DNA of 64,000 bases from NCBI RefSeq assembly GCF_026151205.1, contig NC_087075.1, forward strand, positions 6,590,858 through 6,654,857, written 5' to 3'. The stretch comes from Bolinopsis microptera. Lineage: Eukaryota > Ctenophora > Tentaculata > Lobata > Bolinopsidae. Under the pieces are notes generated by a model. It made no database searches and was not told the origin of the DNA. It saw nothing but the letters and a program-made list of their open reading frames with translations. The translations under genes were made by a program, and so were the position numbers. Position 1 is the first letter of the stretch; every line of letters begins with the position of its first letter. Shown in pieces: positions 1 to 11,000 of this stretch.

Positions 1-135
1 AGTTACCAGTTACCAGTAACCAGTAACCAGTTACCAGTAACCAGTAACCAGTAACCAGTAACCAGTTACCAGTACCCAGTAACCAGTTACCAGTAACCAG
101 TAACCCCCCCCCCCCCCCCCCCCCCCCCAGTAACC
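1..135. repeat. Minisatellite of CCAGTAA/CCAGTTA units ending in a poly-C run
   Basis: Positions 1-104 are near-perfect tandem repeats of short units such as AGTTACC and AGTAACC. They run straight into an uninterrupted C tract at about 105-128. The unit is not a TTAGGG telomere repeat. No gene is seen up to about 500. Confidence 0.9.
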
Positions 136-499
136 ACCGGTTAGTATGGTATATTTGGGTATATAAATCTACAACATGTTTACATGTATTAACCAGCTCC
201 AAGTTTCATTCCTGAAGATTATGAGATACCATACATGCGACGTTGTAAGGGAGGTTACACAAGCCATTATGAAGCTTTAAATTGATGACAAATATTTGTT
301 AATTCAGGAGGCTGAATTTGAATCCAATTAAACGTCATAAGAGTCACGGCAGCAGGTCTCAAGTTGGTATGACCAAAGAGTGATGTTGATAAAGAGCATT
401 CCAAATTCCGTTTCAGTGCTCCATATACGGCATGTTTACTGCTTGTAGGACGACATGTTATGATATACGGCATATTTACTGCTTGAAAGCTGCTAAACA

Positions 500-1320
500 C
501 AGGATAAAAGAAGGTAAAGCACCAGGTGATGACGGCATACCACCTGAAGTCCTCAAAAGATGCGACTGGTGAAACGGCGCCTTCGCACAAGCCCTACCGT
601 GTTTCGCCAGACTAAACAACATCTCCCGCCCCAAAAAATTCCCTAAATGATATCTTTGACTCACTTGTAGCAAACTCTTAATAGATGGTGCAAAAGGTCC
701 AGCCGCAAATAAAATCACTAGCACATTTTCCTCGAAATTCTCGCAAAATTTACCGCACATTTTTGTGATTAAGAGCTTTTTCACTCACCAAACAAAACTA
801 AAGCCTATAAACCAAGTATTGTCAACTTCTACTCAGTAACCGGAACACAGAACCCATGGGAACCCTTTTACCCAGGCTCTTCAGGGATACATTACCCACT
901 GTCATTTCCTGACGCTGACCCAGCGCCCCTTAGACCGGACTCAGAGTAAAAAGGCCACGTGGGCTAAAGATAACGGACCTCATACCCATCGGAACCCTGA
1001 CCCCAGCCCTGGGAAAAACCCTGACCAAGACCTTTCTCGGGACCATGACAGTCCCTTTCAGGACAGCGGGAGCATGCACACCCCTTTGGAACTAACCTTA
1101 GAAGTCACAGGACCGGTGTTCACACCCAGCCCTTCGGCGGTGCCATACGCCAGACTTGGACCCTAGACAAACAGGCATTTGATGGGACCGTGAAAAGGCC
1201 CTTAACATCATCAATATCGAGCTCCCCACGCCTGACCCGTGTCTCCCAAGTCAGCTCCAAGATCCCATCGGCGACTGCAGAATGCTCAGGCTCACTCGAC
1301 TCCAGGCCCTGCAACTATCT
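500..1320 (+). pseudogene. Degenerate non-LTR retrotransposon fragment (copy A)
   Basis: Two blocks match the better-preserved copy at 2130-3441. Positions about 503-725 match the region just before and at the start of the reverse-transcriptase ORF (translating to DDGIPPEVLKRCD, with the same downstream GATATCTTTGACT stretch). Positions about 1190-1310 match the C-terminal part (shared GGCCCTTAACATCA and AGTCAGCTCCAAGAT). The catalytic centre between them is not recognisable, and stops and shifts are frequent. The copy is much more decayed than its downstream partner. Confidence 0.6.
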
Positions 1321-1499
1321 CGGAACCCTGCACCCAGGGCCCTTCTTCAGAACCTAGTAACCTGCAGATCCCTGGGGAACTCATAGCTTAGCAGACGTGA
1401 GACAGAAAGCCGTCGGAGACCATGATCCCGGTCCCCTTTCGTTACCGCTTTACCAAGAACGGCATTTCGCGGCACCGTTTACCCCAGCCCTTTGAATAC

Positions 1500-1905
1500 G
1501 GCCAGTTACTGCTTGTAGCCCCATTTTTCGGCATGTTTACTGCTGTAGCCCCTTTTACGGCGACCGAGCCCAGGCCAGTTATGAACCTCGCGTTACCGTA
1601 CACGCATTATGATTATCAGTTACTCTGTAGGTGATAATACGGCAGTTTCTGTTGTACAGGTACATGACTTTATCGTTGCAGCGTTGGCTTTTACTTAGTG
1701 CGGCTTAATGAATATTTAATGGTTCACAAAGATGACGATCTGACCAACAAATCACACCTATGGATCAACAAAGATCGATTTAGGAACCGATCAACAATGT
1801 CCTCTTTAACAACTGTTCCTCGGTACAGATGTAAGTCCTTTCAGACTTTAACTACTGACCCAAAATATTCAATAATGTCTGTACAAGAACGATAGCAACT
1901 CAGTA
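1500..1905 (+). repeat. Tail of retrotransposon copy A, homologous to 3450-3830
   Basis: The motif TTACTGCTTGTAG occurs here as in the 40-bp array at 3449-3595. The block at 1737-1900 (GATCTGACC, GAACCGATCAACAAT, CGGTACAGATGTAA) recurs in the same order at 3634-3820. Both retrotransposon copies therefore carry the same 3' tail. A short similar stretch also lies at about 430-490. Confidence 0.6.
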
Positions 1906-1959
1906 ACACATAAACAGACCTATTTTTGATAAGAGCGGCGGTTATACGTTTAGAATTTC

Positions 1960-2125
1960 CAAAGTCCTCGAGAAAATGCAAAAAAAAACCGCACAATTCC
2001 GGCACAAATTTCGAAAAAATCGCCGCACATTTGCCGCATAATTGGTAAAAATTTACCGCACCTTACCGCACATTTTACCTTTATAGTCGGGTGCGGTACC
2101 GCATAATTTCGATTTTTTTACCGCA
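1960..2125. repeat. CCGCAC-rich A/T-tract spacer
   Basis: The hexamer CCGCAC or ACCGCAC recurs many times among A and T runs between the two retrotransposon copies. A related stretch sits at about 745-765 in copy A. It has no open frame. It may be a remnant of a further mobile element. Confidence 0.4.
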
Positions 2126-2129
2126 CCTA

Positions 2130-3441
2130 ATATGTGCCTCTGATGACGGCATACCACCTGAAGTCCTCAAAAGATGCGACCTGGATGAAATCGTGCTGTC
2201 CTTCTGCAACAAAGCCCTGACAGATGGTATTGCGCCAGATCAGTGACTTGACAAACCCTGGAAACTGGAGGGGGATATCTTTGACTTCACTTGTAGCTAA
2301 GACTCTTAATAGAATGGTGCTTAATAGGATCCAGCCGGCTATAGAGGGGGTACTTAGGGAAGGACGGTCCACTACTAGTCACATTTTGGCACTCAGAAGG
2401 ATTCTAGAAGGGGCTAGACAGAGAAATTTACCGGCAGCTATGGTGTTTGTTGATTTTAAGAAGGCCTTTGATTCACTTCACCGGGGAATTTTGATGCAAA
2501 TACTAAAGGCCTATGGAATACCGGACAGTATTGTAGATATCATTAATCTACTCTATGTAAACACGAAGGGCAAAGTTATAACACCAGATAGGGATACCGA
2601 GCTATTTGATATCCTGGCAGGAGTTCTTCAAGGGGATACATTAGCACCATACTTGTTCATTATAGCCCTTGACTATTGCATGAGACAAGCCTTAAGCAAG
2701 CACCCTGTAAAGGAGGCCGAGATGCTGATGCTAGAGGTAGAAAGAGTTGCTGCTACAGTGGGACTTAAAATGAATGAAGGGAAAACCAAATTCATTACTC
2801 AGAACATCGAGAACCCTGATACCATCAAGTCCCTGGGTAACAACACAATAGAGCACGTGGAAGACTTTACCTATCTTGGTTCTAGAATCAGAGACAGTGA
2901 GAGTGATATCAGGGTTAGGAAAGGAAGAGCATGGGGAGCATGCCACACTCTCAAAAAACTTTGGAAATCTAACCTTAGAAAGTCTATCAAGACCAGAGTG
3001 TTCACAGCACTAGTCGAGTCGGTGCTTCTATACGGTTCCGAGACTTGGACTATGACGAAAAGGCTAGAGAAGATGGTTGATGGTTGACGAATGTTAAGAA
3101 TGGCCCTTAACATCAATCAATATCGAGACCATGTCAGCAACCACAGCCTGTACGGTGATCTTCCCAAAGTCAGCTCCAAGATAACCCAACGAAGGCTCAG
3201 ACTTGCAGGTAATGCTCAGTGCTCACCGACATCCAGAGCTGACACTGAACAAACTGATCCTCTGGAAGCCGAGTCATGGGCATACTAACAGGGGGCGACC
3301 TTACTTAACAAGTTAACACTACTAGATAACCTAAAAGCAGATACTGGGCTGAAATCAGTAGATGAGATAGCTAGACTGATGGAGGACAGAAAGCTGTGGA
3401 GAACTGTTGTCAATGGATCTCGGGAATACTACCCGCCTTAA
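2130..3441 (+). pseudogene. Non-LTR retrotransposon reverse transcriptase, catalytic motif deleted (copy B)
   Basis: This is the 3' half of a LINE-type polymerase. The main open frame at 2224-3087 (287 residues) shows the RT fingers, motif A (FVDFKKAFDS, with one catalytic Asp), motif B (GVLQGDTLAPYLF), the thumb, and the YLGS / LLYGSETW region typical of endonuclease-reverse transcriptases of invertebrate LINEs. The motif C box with the two essential aspartates (YADD/FADD), expected soon after LDYCMRQAL, is absent: the frame passes directly from the palm to the VGLKMNEGKTK region, as after an in-frame deletion. A shift near 2215 separates the frame from its upstream part (2140-2213), and stops at 3085 and near 3290 separate the C-terminal parts, which end with the TAA at 3439-3441. 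The copy cannot make an active enzyme. Confidence 0.88.
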
Positions 3442-3448
3442 GTCAAGT

Positions 3449-3595
3449 TACTGCTTGTAGGACGGCATGTTATGATATACGGCATGTTTACTGCTTGTAG
3501 CACGGCATGTTATGATATACGGCATGTTTACTGCTTGTAGCACGGCATGTTATGATATACGGCATGTTTACTGTTTGTAGCAAAGCATGTTATGT
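3449..3595 (+). repeat. 40-bp tandem array, about 3.7 units
   Basis: Units start near 3451, 3491, 3531 and 3571 and contain CTGCTTGTAG and ATGTTATGATATACGGCATG. The array begins right after the retrotransposon stop codon and is part of its 3' region. Related single units occur near 436-487 and 1505-1560. Confidence 0.85.
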
Positions 3596-3839
3596 AAGTA
3601 TGTTTAATGGTTGCAGTTGTCAATAGATTGACTGGATCTGACCGATCAAATACACTCTAATGGAGTCAACAAAGATTCAGATTTCAGAAGAAACCGATCA
3701 ACAATAGTCCATCTATTTTAACAACGTTCTCGGTACAGATGTAATTTTCTTTCTTAAGACTTTAAGAGCTAGTGTTGCTGTACAATATCAATTAAGTAGA
3801 TGTCGACAATGAACGATTTAGCAAATACAGTCAATAGTC

Positions 3840-4655
3840 ATTAACGTCCTTAGTGCTTTAGTGGATACAAAACTGTTTGCGCGACATCTGAAACTGCTAT
3901 AACTACATAATACTATATTTGATAGTACAGCACTTTGTCGAACACGAGAAACGAACACGTTGTATCTACGATTCTACATACGCTGTAAATCTAACAAATA
4001 CAATGTCTCTACACAGTACATGCAGCATGATGCAACCAGTCCTGTCGTATTGGCTATTTTAACGGCGGATAAACACGGTACTGCGTTTAAAAAGGTTAAC
4101 AATTAGAAAAGTAAGTTATATAGATTTATAGTTATGCGATAGATTCTTGAGTTGAGTCCCCTGAAACTAGGTGATTGAGTAAAGTAGGACCCAGAGAAGC
4201 CGGTAGTAATGATAGTAAATAGTTAACATCAATATATGGCTCACTTTCATGCTATAAAAAGATCATGTGATTCTGAGCTTGAATACCGGCTAACCACCTC
4301 ACGTTCATGTGTAACCCATGCATTTCATTGCTGCTGGGAGGGTACGTGACGACAATTTCCTCCAAGACTGCAAGGAAATATGACGTCGCCTAAACAGCCG
4401 CCGGATATATACTGTTATATTATTAATTCTGTGTCTCAATAATACTATTGACTGGAATCCCATAAATCATATAACTTAGTTTATTATCAAATACAATTTT
4501 CTTCAGTACCACTGAAAATCTGACGTAGCTTCAACAATCTTGGGGATAACAATTTTACCGTTTAAATTCAAAGCTAATCCATAAGTTTTCTTGGAAGACA
4601 AATTCATGAAGATTTATGTTGTGGAATGATTTAATTGATTAATTAATTAATTAAA
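3840..4655. other. Stretch with no gene seen
   Basis: AT-rich sequence without a supported exon, RNA gene or clear repeat on either strand, apart from short TTAA runs near 4640. Confidence 0.5.
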
Positions 4656-4659
4656 TTAC

Positions 4660-4773
4660 CTGAGAGTTGTCTCAGAAGTCCTTTCTTATTCTCCTTCGTT
4701 TTCACTTTCGTCATCGCCTCTGACAAGACCTGAGACATTGGAGGTTGGAAATATCTGTGGACCATCGCAGCAG
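4660..4773 (-). CDS. Candidate coding exon downstream of glycogen synthase
   Basis: A 114-bp stretch on the minus strand lies between a TTTTAG acceptor and a CAG|GTAATT donor. One frame stays open across it (it includes HRYFQPPMSQVLSEAMTK and KENKKGLLRQLS). A second frame gives an acidic tail ending in DDESENEGE and a stop, so the frame is uncertain. It could be the glycogen synthase C-terminus or belong to another gene. Confidence 0.35.
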
Positions 4774-4888
4774 CTAAAACTTACACGACATCAACACTCA
4801 ACAATTAAACGTTTTACCAGCTAAACTAAATGACAATGAACGTATACAATTCAACTGAATTAATTAATTAATTAATTAATTCAATTAC

Positions 4889-4969
4889 ATCTTGTTTGAT
4901 GTCCATGATGTCACCGAGTGACCTATTCTGTCCGTTTACATCATCCACTCCAAACGTTTTGGTGATGTT
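4889..4969 (-). CDS. Candidate coding exon, possible glycogen synthase C-terminal exon
   Basis: An 81-bp stretch after a TTTCAG acceptor starts in phase 0, the phase left open by the last certain glycogen synthase exon (8047). It reads 27 residues including NITKTFGVDDVNGQNRSLGD before a GAT|GTAATT donor. The residues do not match a conserved part of the enzyme, whose tail is variable. If it belongs to the gene, the foldback element at 5046-7893 sits inside the joining intron. Confidence 0.4.
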
Positions 4970-5045
4970 CTGAAATATTTTCATTAAATGTCTCATGGGT
5001 GAACTGACTTCGCTAACAAGCTTATTGTTTAGCAATTGATCACAT

Positions 5046-6003
5046 TACTCCAGTAGCAGGGAATAGTTGAGTGTGCACTTCGATGTACACGATTTCTGAC
5101 AACACAGGGTTATTTGTTAGATCATTCTTAACCAAAATCGTTTAGGTACGCAATTCGTGTCGCTAGACATAACCCTACAGGGCAATTTTTCTAAATTACC
5201 CTCAGTCGCGTATACGGGATTTTTGTATTTCAGCTCCTGAAGGTTATAGAGACTTAAATTTTAGCTTAAAATTACCGCAATGGCCATATTTATATACAAG
5301 TTATGAAGCAACATAAGGTCTCCAGTGCTTTGTTTTATAGATATTGACAAAAAACTGTTTTTTGGCTCAGCGAACCAAAAATGGGACTGAATTTTGGTAA
5401 CTTGAACTAGGAAGATCGTAGAGACTTGAATTTTAGCTTAAAATGAGCGCAAACATCACATTTATGTACAACTTATAAAGCAATATAAGCCCTTTAATGC
5501 TTATTTGTTAAGATATTGACAAAAATCGGTCATTTTGGCTACACGCGTGAGGAAAAATACCAAATTGGGCAACAACTTTGGTCTTTTTTTGACAAGTTTT
5601 GTGCTCAAGTTATTAAAATGTGCTTTGATGTTGTAGATCGGGTGTTTTCTTCCAATATGGGTTTCGGTATAAATCCGGAAGCACCCGGTTCATGGGTGAT
5701 AGGGGTTAAAAACCCTAAAATGTCAGGCGATGGGCGAGACAATTGTCTGAATTTTGTTATAAAAACACTTGCACTCTTTGGTAGGGTTTGCTTTTTTCTG
5801 CTACATCGATCCGATTTCTAACTAATAATCATCCTCCACTACATCATTCTCTTTTAGATACATGATTTCTATAAGTTCTTAAAGGTACATCCGGCATGAT
5901 GTTAAGTCTATATCAAAGCATTTTAATGTGGTCTTAACAAGTTGCAAGATATTCAAGTTCACTAATAAAACAAAGATTGTAGGTTATCGTTCTTTTACAT
6001 ATC
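5046..6003 (+). repeat. Left arm of the foldback element
   Basis: Reads as the reverse complement of 6938-7893. Only scattered substitutions are visible, which suggests recent origin or gene conversion between the arms. Confidence 0.85.
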
Positions 6004-6376
6004 GAGTAATTTTGGCTACACATGTGCGGAAAGATACCAAATCGGTTTACCAAACGAAGATTGTAGGTTATCTATTATTCTTTACATGATTATTGACGCA
6101 ACTTCATAGTTAAACCTGTATTATTTTAAATATTTAATATTTATCCACACTCTCCATAAGAATATTATTGGGAGTCATTTTTGTGGTTAAAATTCGATTA
6201 AATCAGTATTTCCAAGCAAAAAACTGTCCCAAATTTCTCCTCCGAATATGGCCCGCTAGTTCGAAATTTTAGCACTTATAAACGTTATTGTTAGACATTA
6301 CATTAACTAGTGTAATACCACTGAGACCAGATGTAGTGATCTATTTAGATAAAGCGAAGAATGTGCATCTGAATGA

Positions 6377-6672
6377 AGAGAACTTTTCTGATCAAGAGAA
6401 AATAATATGAAGAGATATCAGCAATTGACAGAAGAGATTGCAAGCTCCATACAGTAGCAGTTCGAGGCATTTACAACTGCATCCTCCAAATCTTTATGAA
6501 CCACTGCACCTGATCGTAAACACTAAAGAGAAAAAGGCCTGCATGAAGATTGCTGAAATTAGCATGAGGGTATCATACACCATCTATCTGTCCAGAAACA
6601 CCATTATATGGACAGATGATTGGGAGTTAGTCCAGAGGCTAGTAATTGCATAGTAGGAGCGTATAATGTTTG
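6377..6672 (+). pseudogene. 3' fragment of an RLE-type LINE, copy inside the foldback element
   Basis: The stretch matches the end of the ORF and 3' tail of the element at 50275-52762 (minus): shared TGAAGAGATATCAGCA, GGCATTTACAACT and the tail with CATCTATCTGTCCAGAAAC and GGACAGATGATTGGGAGTTA. A third partial copy is at 21335-21681. It is truncated and internally deleted. Confidence 0.75.
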
Positions 6673-6937
6673 TAGAATGTAATTATTTTTACAAACTACC
6701 GTTCAAAACTTATAGATCAAATGATTGTCTACCCACAATTATATTACAACGTCGTGGGGTCAGTTGATATTGTTGCTAAAAATCAGGAGCAAGCGTCTTG
6801 AAACAGGATACCATGAATCTGTATAAGTTTTAATTAGTTTCATTCTACGTTTAATATTATTATTGGGTCGTTTACGTTAAAGTTATATTTGGCCATTTTA
6901 TAGCCTCTCCCTCAAAAAGCCCACAATTGCTCAATAT

Positions 6938-7893
6938 TATGTAAAAGAAGGATAACCTACAATCTTTATTTTATTAGTGAACTTGAATATCTTGCAAGTT
7001 GTTAAGACCACATTAAAATGCTTTGATATAGACTTTACATCATGCCGGATGTACCTTTAAGAACTTATAGAAATCATGTATCTAAAAGAGAATGATGTAG
7101 TGGAGGATGATTAGTAGTTAGAAATCGGATCGATGTAGCAGAAAAAAGCAAACCCTACCAAAGAGTGCAAGTGTTTTTATAACAAAATTCAGACAATTGT
7201 CTCGCCCATCGCCTGACATTTTAGGGTTTTTAACCCCTATCACCCATGAACCGGGTGCTTCCGGATTTATACCGAAACCCATATTGGAAGAAAACACCCG
7301 ATCTACAACATCAAAGCACATTTTAATAACTTGAGCACAAAACTGGTCAAAAAAAGACCAAAGTTGTTGCCCAATTTGATATTTTTCCTCACGCGTGTCG
7401 CCAAAATGACCGATTTTTGTCAATATCTTAACAAATAAGCATTAAAGGGCTTATATTGCTTTATAAGTTGTATATAAATGTGATGTTTGCACTCATTTGA
7501 AGCTAAAATTCAAGTCTCTCCGATCTTCCTAGTTCAAGTTACCAAAATTCAGTCCCATTTTTGGTTCGCTGAGCCAAAAAACAGTTTTTTGTCAATATCT
7601 ATAAAACAAAGCACTGGAGACCTTATATTGCTTCATAACTTGTATATAAATATGGCCATTGCGGTAATTTTAAGCTAAAATTTAAGTCTCTATGACCTTC
7701 AGGAGCTGAAATACAAAAATCCCGTATACGCGACTGAGGGTAATTTAGAAAAGTTGCCCTGTAGGGTTATGTCTAGCGACACAAATTGCGTACCTAAACG
7801 ATTTTGGTTAAGAATGATCTAACAAACAACCCTGTGTTGTCAGAAATCGTGTACATCGAAGTGCACACTCAACTATTCCCTGCTACTAGAGTA
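6938..7893 (-). repeat. Right arm of the foldback element
   Basis: Inverted partner of 5046-6003; the two diverge abruptly inside of 6003 and 6938. Confidence 0.85.
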
Positions 7894-7969
7894 CATGGCC
7901 ATAGTAAAGAGTAAATATCATAATCTAAGGCCTAAGCAGTAAGAGAAAATACAGTATAACTTATTAGTC

Positions 7970-8042
7970 ACGTGCTGAGGTCACGTTACTTATTACGTCA
8001 CGTGATATGATGACGTCACGTAATATTATAACATCACGTGCT
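7970..8042. promoter_or_regulatory. Cluster of CACGTG and TGACGTCA palindromes
   Basis: Within about 70 bp there are several CACGTG sites and one TGACGTCA, cores bound by bHLH and CREB-type factors in animals. They lie just downstream of the last certain glycogen synthase exon. Similar CACGTG clusters occur near 8965-9060 and 12435-12490. A regulatory role is inference only; TE sequence near 46490 also carries such motifs. Confidence 0.25.
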
Positions 8043-8046
8043 TTAC

Positions 8047-11000
8047 CTTGATCATCTGCCTGTCCTCATTTTCTTCATCACTGTCCATGTTAACACTACT
8101 TCTTCTGGAATGAGTGGGAGAAGGGGGCTGCGAGGCAGGTCGTGGGAATCGGAAGCTATTTGGGGAGTGGGACTGAAAAGATACCAGTTTTAGCAAATTT
8201 TCAATGTTGAGGTGACGGTATGTAATGAAATTGTTTATCGCGAAAAATGTTCTGAATGAAAATTCAGCAATTATGGGGTGATATAATCTTTATAATTCAT
8301 TGAATTATACATTAACAGACACACCAGCCAACAGACAGTATTTAAAAAGTGAACAAATTGCGGAACCAAACATATGAAGTTGTAACCTTGTAGTCAGGTC
8401 CGTTATCAAGTGCCCCACTGATGTCTCCCAAGGTAACGGTCGGTATATTGTAGGTGACATCCAGAGCTTTCAGTGCCATGTGCCTTGCTCGGACATAGTA
8501 CTGGGAACAGGAACAATTAGTAAGATCAACATTTCAACCCTCCAAAAGAATTTCCTTTTAATTAAACTGTGCACATAAAATTGGAGATTGAAATATTTCA
8601 CGTAATAGTAAGAAGGAATTTACATTTCCAAGACTGTTCCAATCCATGAGGTCACTGAGTCGCTCTGTTCTGTTCCTCTGTATTATTCTCTGTCGTCGTG
8701 TCTGCAATGATAACGAAATTGATAATCTATTGACTTAAATGTTACGCAAATTTTTCTAGAACGGGGTTGTGTATATAAACCGAATCCTCGTTTATTCTAA
8801 TTGAGGAAGTTCGAGATTATCTGTAGTGTAAAACAATGTTAACTTATCGGAATAAGATAAGGCCTGGTGAGCAATCCATAGGGCGGTCCCATTCAGCTGT
8901 TATAGCAGCCTGGGAACCCCTCAGGGTCGGACACTTGCCGGCACTACTTGACTCGCCCAGTCAAATCGTGCACGTGGGGTGACACGCGGGCCGTGGGATG
9001 ACACGTGGGGTGACACGTGGGCCGTGGGATGACACGTGGGGTGACACGTGGGCTTGCCCGCGATAGTGAGTGAACAGGGTTAAGGGGTCCCCATACCCGC
9101 ACAAAACAATTCTTTAAAAGTTAAAATCGGATCGGTGTAAAACTAAAAGTACAATAGTAGCCCATTACTGTATACTCGCTCCGTCTACGTATATCGTCAA
9201 GATATGTAGGACAAGTGCAAACCTTGTTACACAGTAGCAGCAAAAGCATAAATTTTCAGGTAATGAGATCAGTTACTGTTACTGTTAGTGGACAAATTAT
9301 CTGATTAGTAACCTGTTTAGCAAAACAAAGCATCTGGTTAGCAAGCTGATCAACACTCTCCTCAGGTGATTTGAACCTTCTGTCCACGATGTAGATACCG
9401 TAAGCTGTGGGGTCGGCGATGTGTTCCGCCATGAAGCAACCAAATCCGGACAGGTTGGTCGTTATCGAGGGGATTCCTGAACAAGGATTGGTCAAGTTTT
9501 ATCAAAACAAATAGATAATTATCTAGTTTTTCGGTTATAATTAAAAACAGATTGGTAATTCTCTAGGTTTTTGATTAATACCCTTTATAATTAATAATAA
9601 ATATCACAAGATTGATTTTACAAGTCACACTGTCGCAGTCTGACTTTATGATGGCTTATTCTCAATGACCCGTATATCACATAAACCAGCTGAATATTCC
9701 GCCGAAAAACATCACGCACTCGACTAATCAGTTTACTCCCAACACGTTTCCCTCCAAATTCATTGCAGTATCTAATCAACATTTCACATACTGCCATAAA
9801 AAACCACCATACCAATCTTTTCTAATTTGTAAAGTACGAGAAGTTGGCAAGCACCTTGTCACTGTTCGTACTGAGCTACACTGTACGCTCTCGTGATATG
9901 CAGTTGTTATTCTATGTAGGTCTAAAGTTAATGATGCGTGTACTGCAAACGGTCTCTCGGACATGTATTTCATTTGTTGATGAAGTACTACTTTCGGAAA
10001 TGACATGAAGCACCGCATGTTTTTGTTAGTTTCAGGGACGGGCATTGTTGCTTTTCGACGTACACGCTTGTGTAGCCGTACAGTTGCTTTTCGACATACT
10101 TCCCGGTGAATTAGGGTTCACGCTTTGTGTTTCACACCGATTTGTTTGTTGATGATTACCATTTCAATGATTGATAGCTTCTTTGTTGAGTTTTTCAGCT
10201 GAGCAGCAAATCAATGTTTACAAAGTTTGTAAGGATGGCTGCCTTTGACACCATCAAAATACTACAGACATAATAGGTAGTTAAGCTAATATGACAAAGG
10301 ACGAGCTATTATTATTCTTCGAAGGGGGTCTATAATATGGGACAATAGAAGGGGGTCTATAATATGGGACAATAGAACCCCAAGTAGTTTAGCAGTTTTC
10401 ACAGTGATGAGTGGTTTCTATCGTAGTCAGAGGGTTCGTTCTTCAGTTAGTCTGCTTTTCAAACGTAGTTGTTAAACCTTAACTTCCCCTGTTAGTGTGG
10501 TTAAGTTAACTTTTTTCGCTTCTTTATCTTAGGATCCTTTCTAATCTTAGAAAAAGGCCAATGAGAGCCAAAACGTCGATTATTTTCATTTAGTTTTCAC
10601 CAGTTATTTGCCTTGTTTTACTTTTTCTGTCAACTGTCGAGAGTGGTGATGCTCCCTAAAAAACACTACAGCACCCTTGTTAACCAGACTGTTAATTAAA
10701 AGTGAGATAGCCGCATCAAAAGCAGCGTCCAGGAGACACAATCAATATGTGTAGCTCCTGCTCGACTATTTGACTGAATATAATAACCACTGTGACTAAG
10801 TATTTCACACACTGCATCTTAATTTAGATCTACATCCGTCATAATAGAGCAGGTGGCGGCATATTGACCACTGAATATGTGTTATCAGTTACAATCAAAA
10901 TCTCTTTAACATCGACTATTATTCATTCGTTTAGCTTGATTGAGGTGCGTTTCATTTTTGCGACTGGTAATTTTTTGTCATAAACTCGGCTTAAACGCTC

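Larger units (their letters stand above)
5046..7893. mobile_element. Foldback (long terminal inverted repeat) DNA element
   Basis: The left arm (about 5046-6003) and right arm (about 6938-7893) are near-identical inverted copies of about 950 bp. Both outer ends carry AGTAGCAGGGAATAG. The spacer of about 930 bp contains a fragment of another retrotransposon (6377-6672). Each arm holds the same 101-codon open frame, but it lacks an ATG and is not taken as a gene. No transposase is seen, so the element is non-autonomous. A target duplication could not be fixed with certainty. Confidence 0.85.

Noticed and set aside
1-130. Telomere repeat
   Set aside because: Units are variants of CCAGTAA/CCAGTTA, not a telomeric motif.
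5516-5821. 101-codon open frame present in both arms of the foldback element (also 7118-7423)
   Set aside because: It has no ATG at its start, no recognisable domain, and is simply duplicated with the arms.
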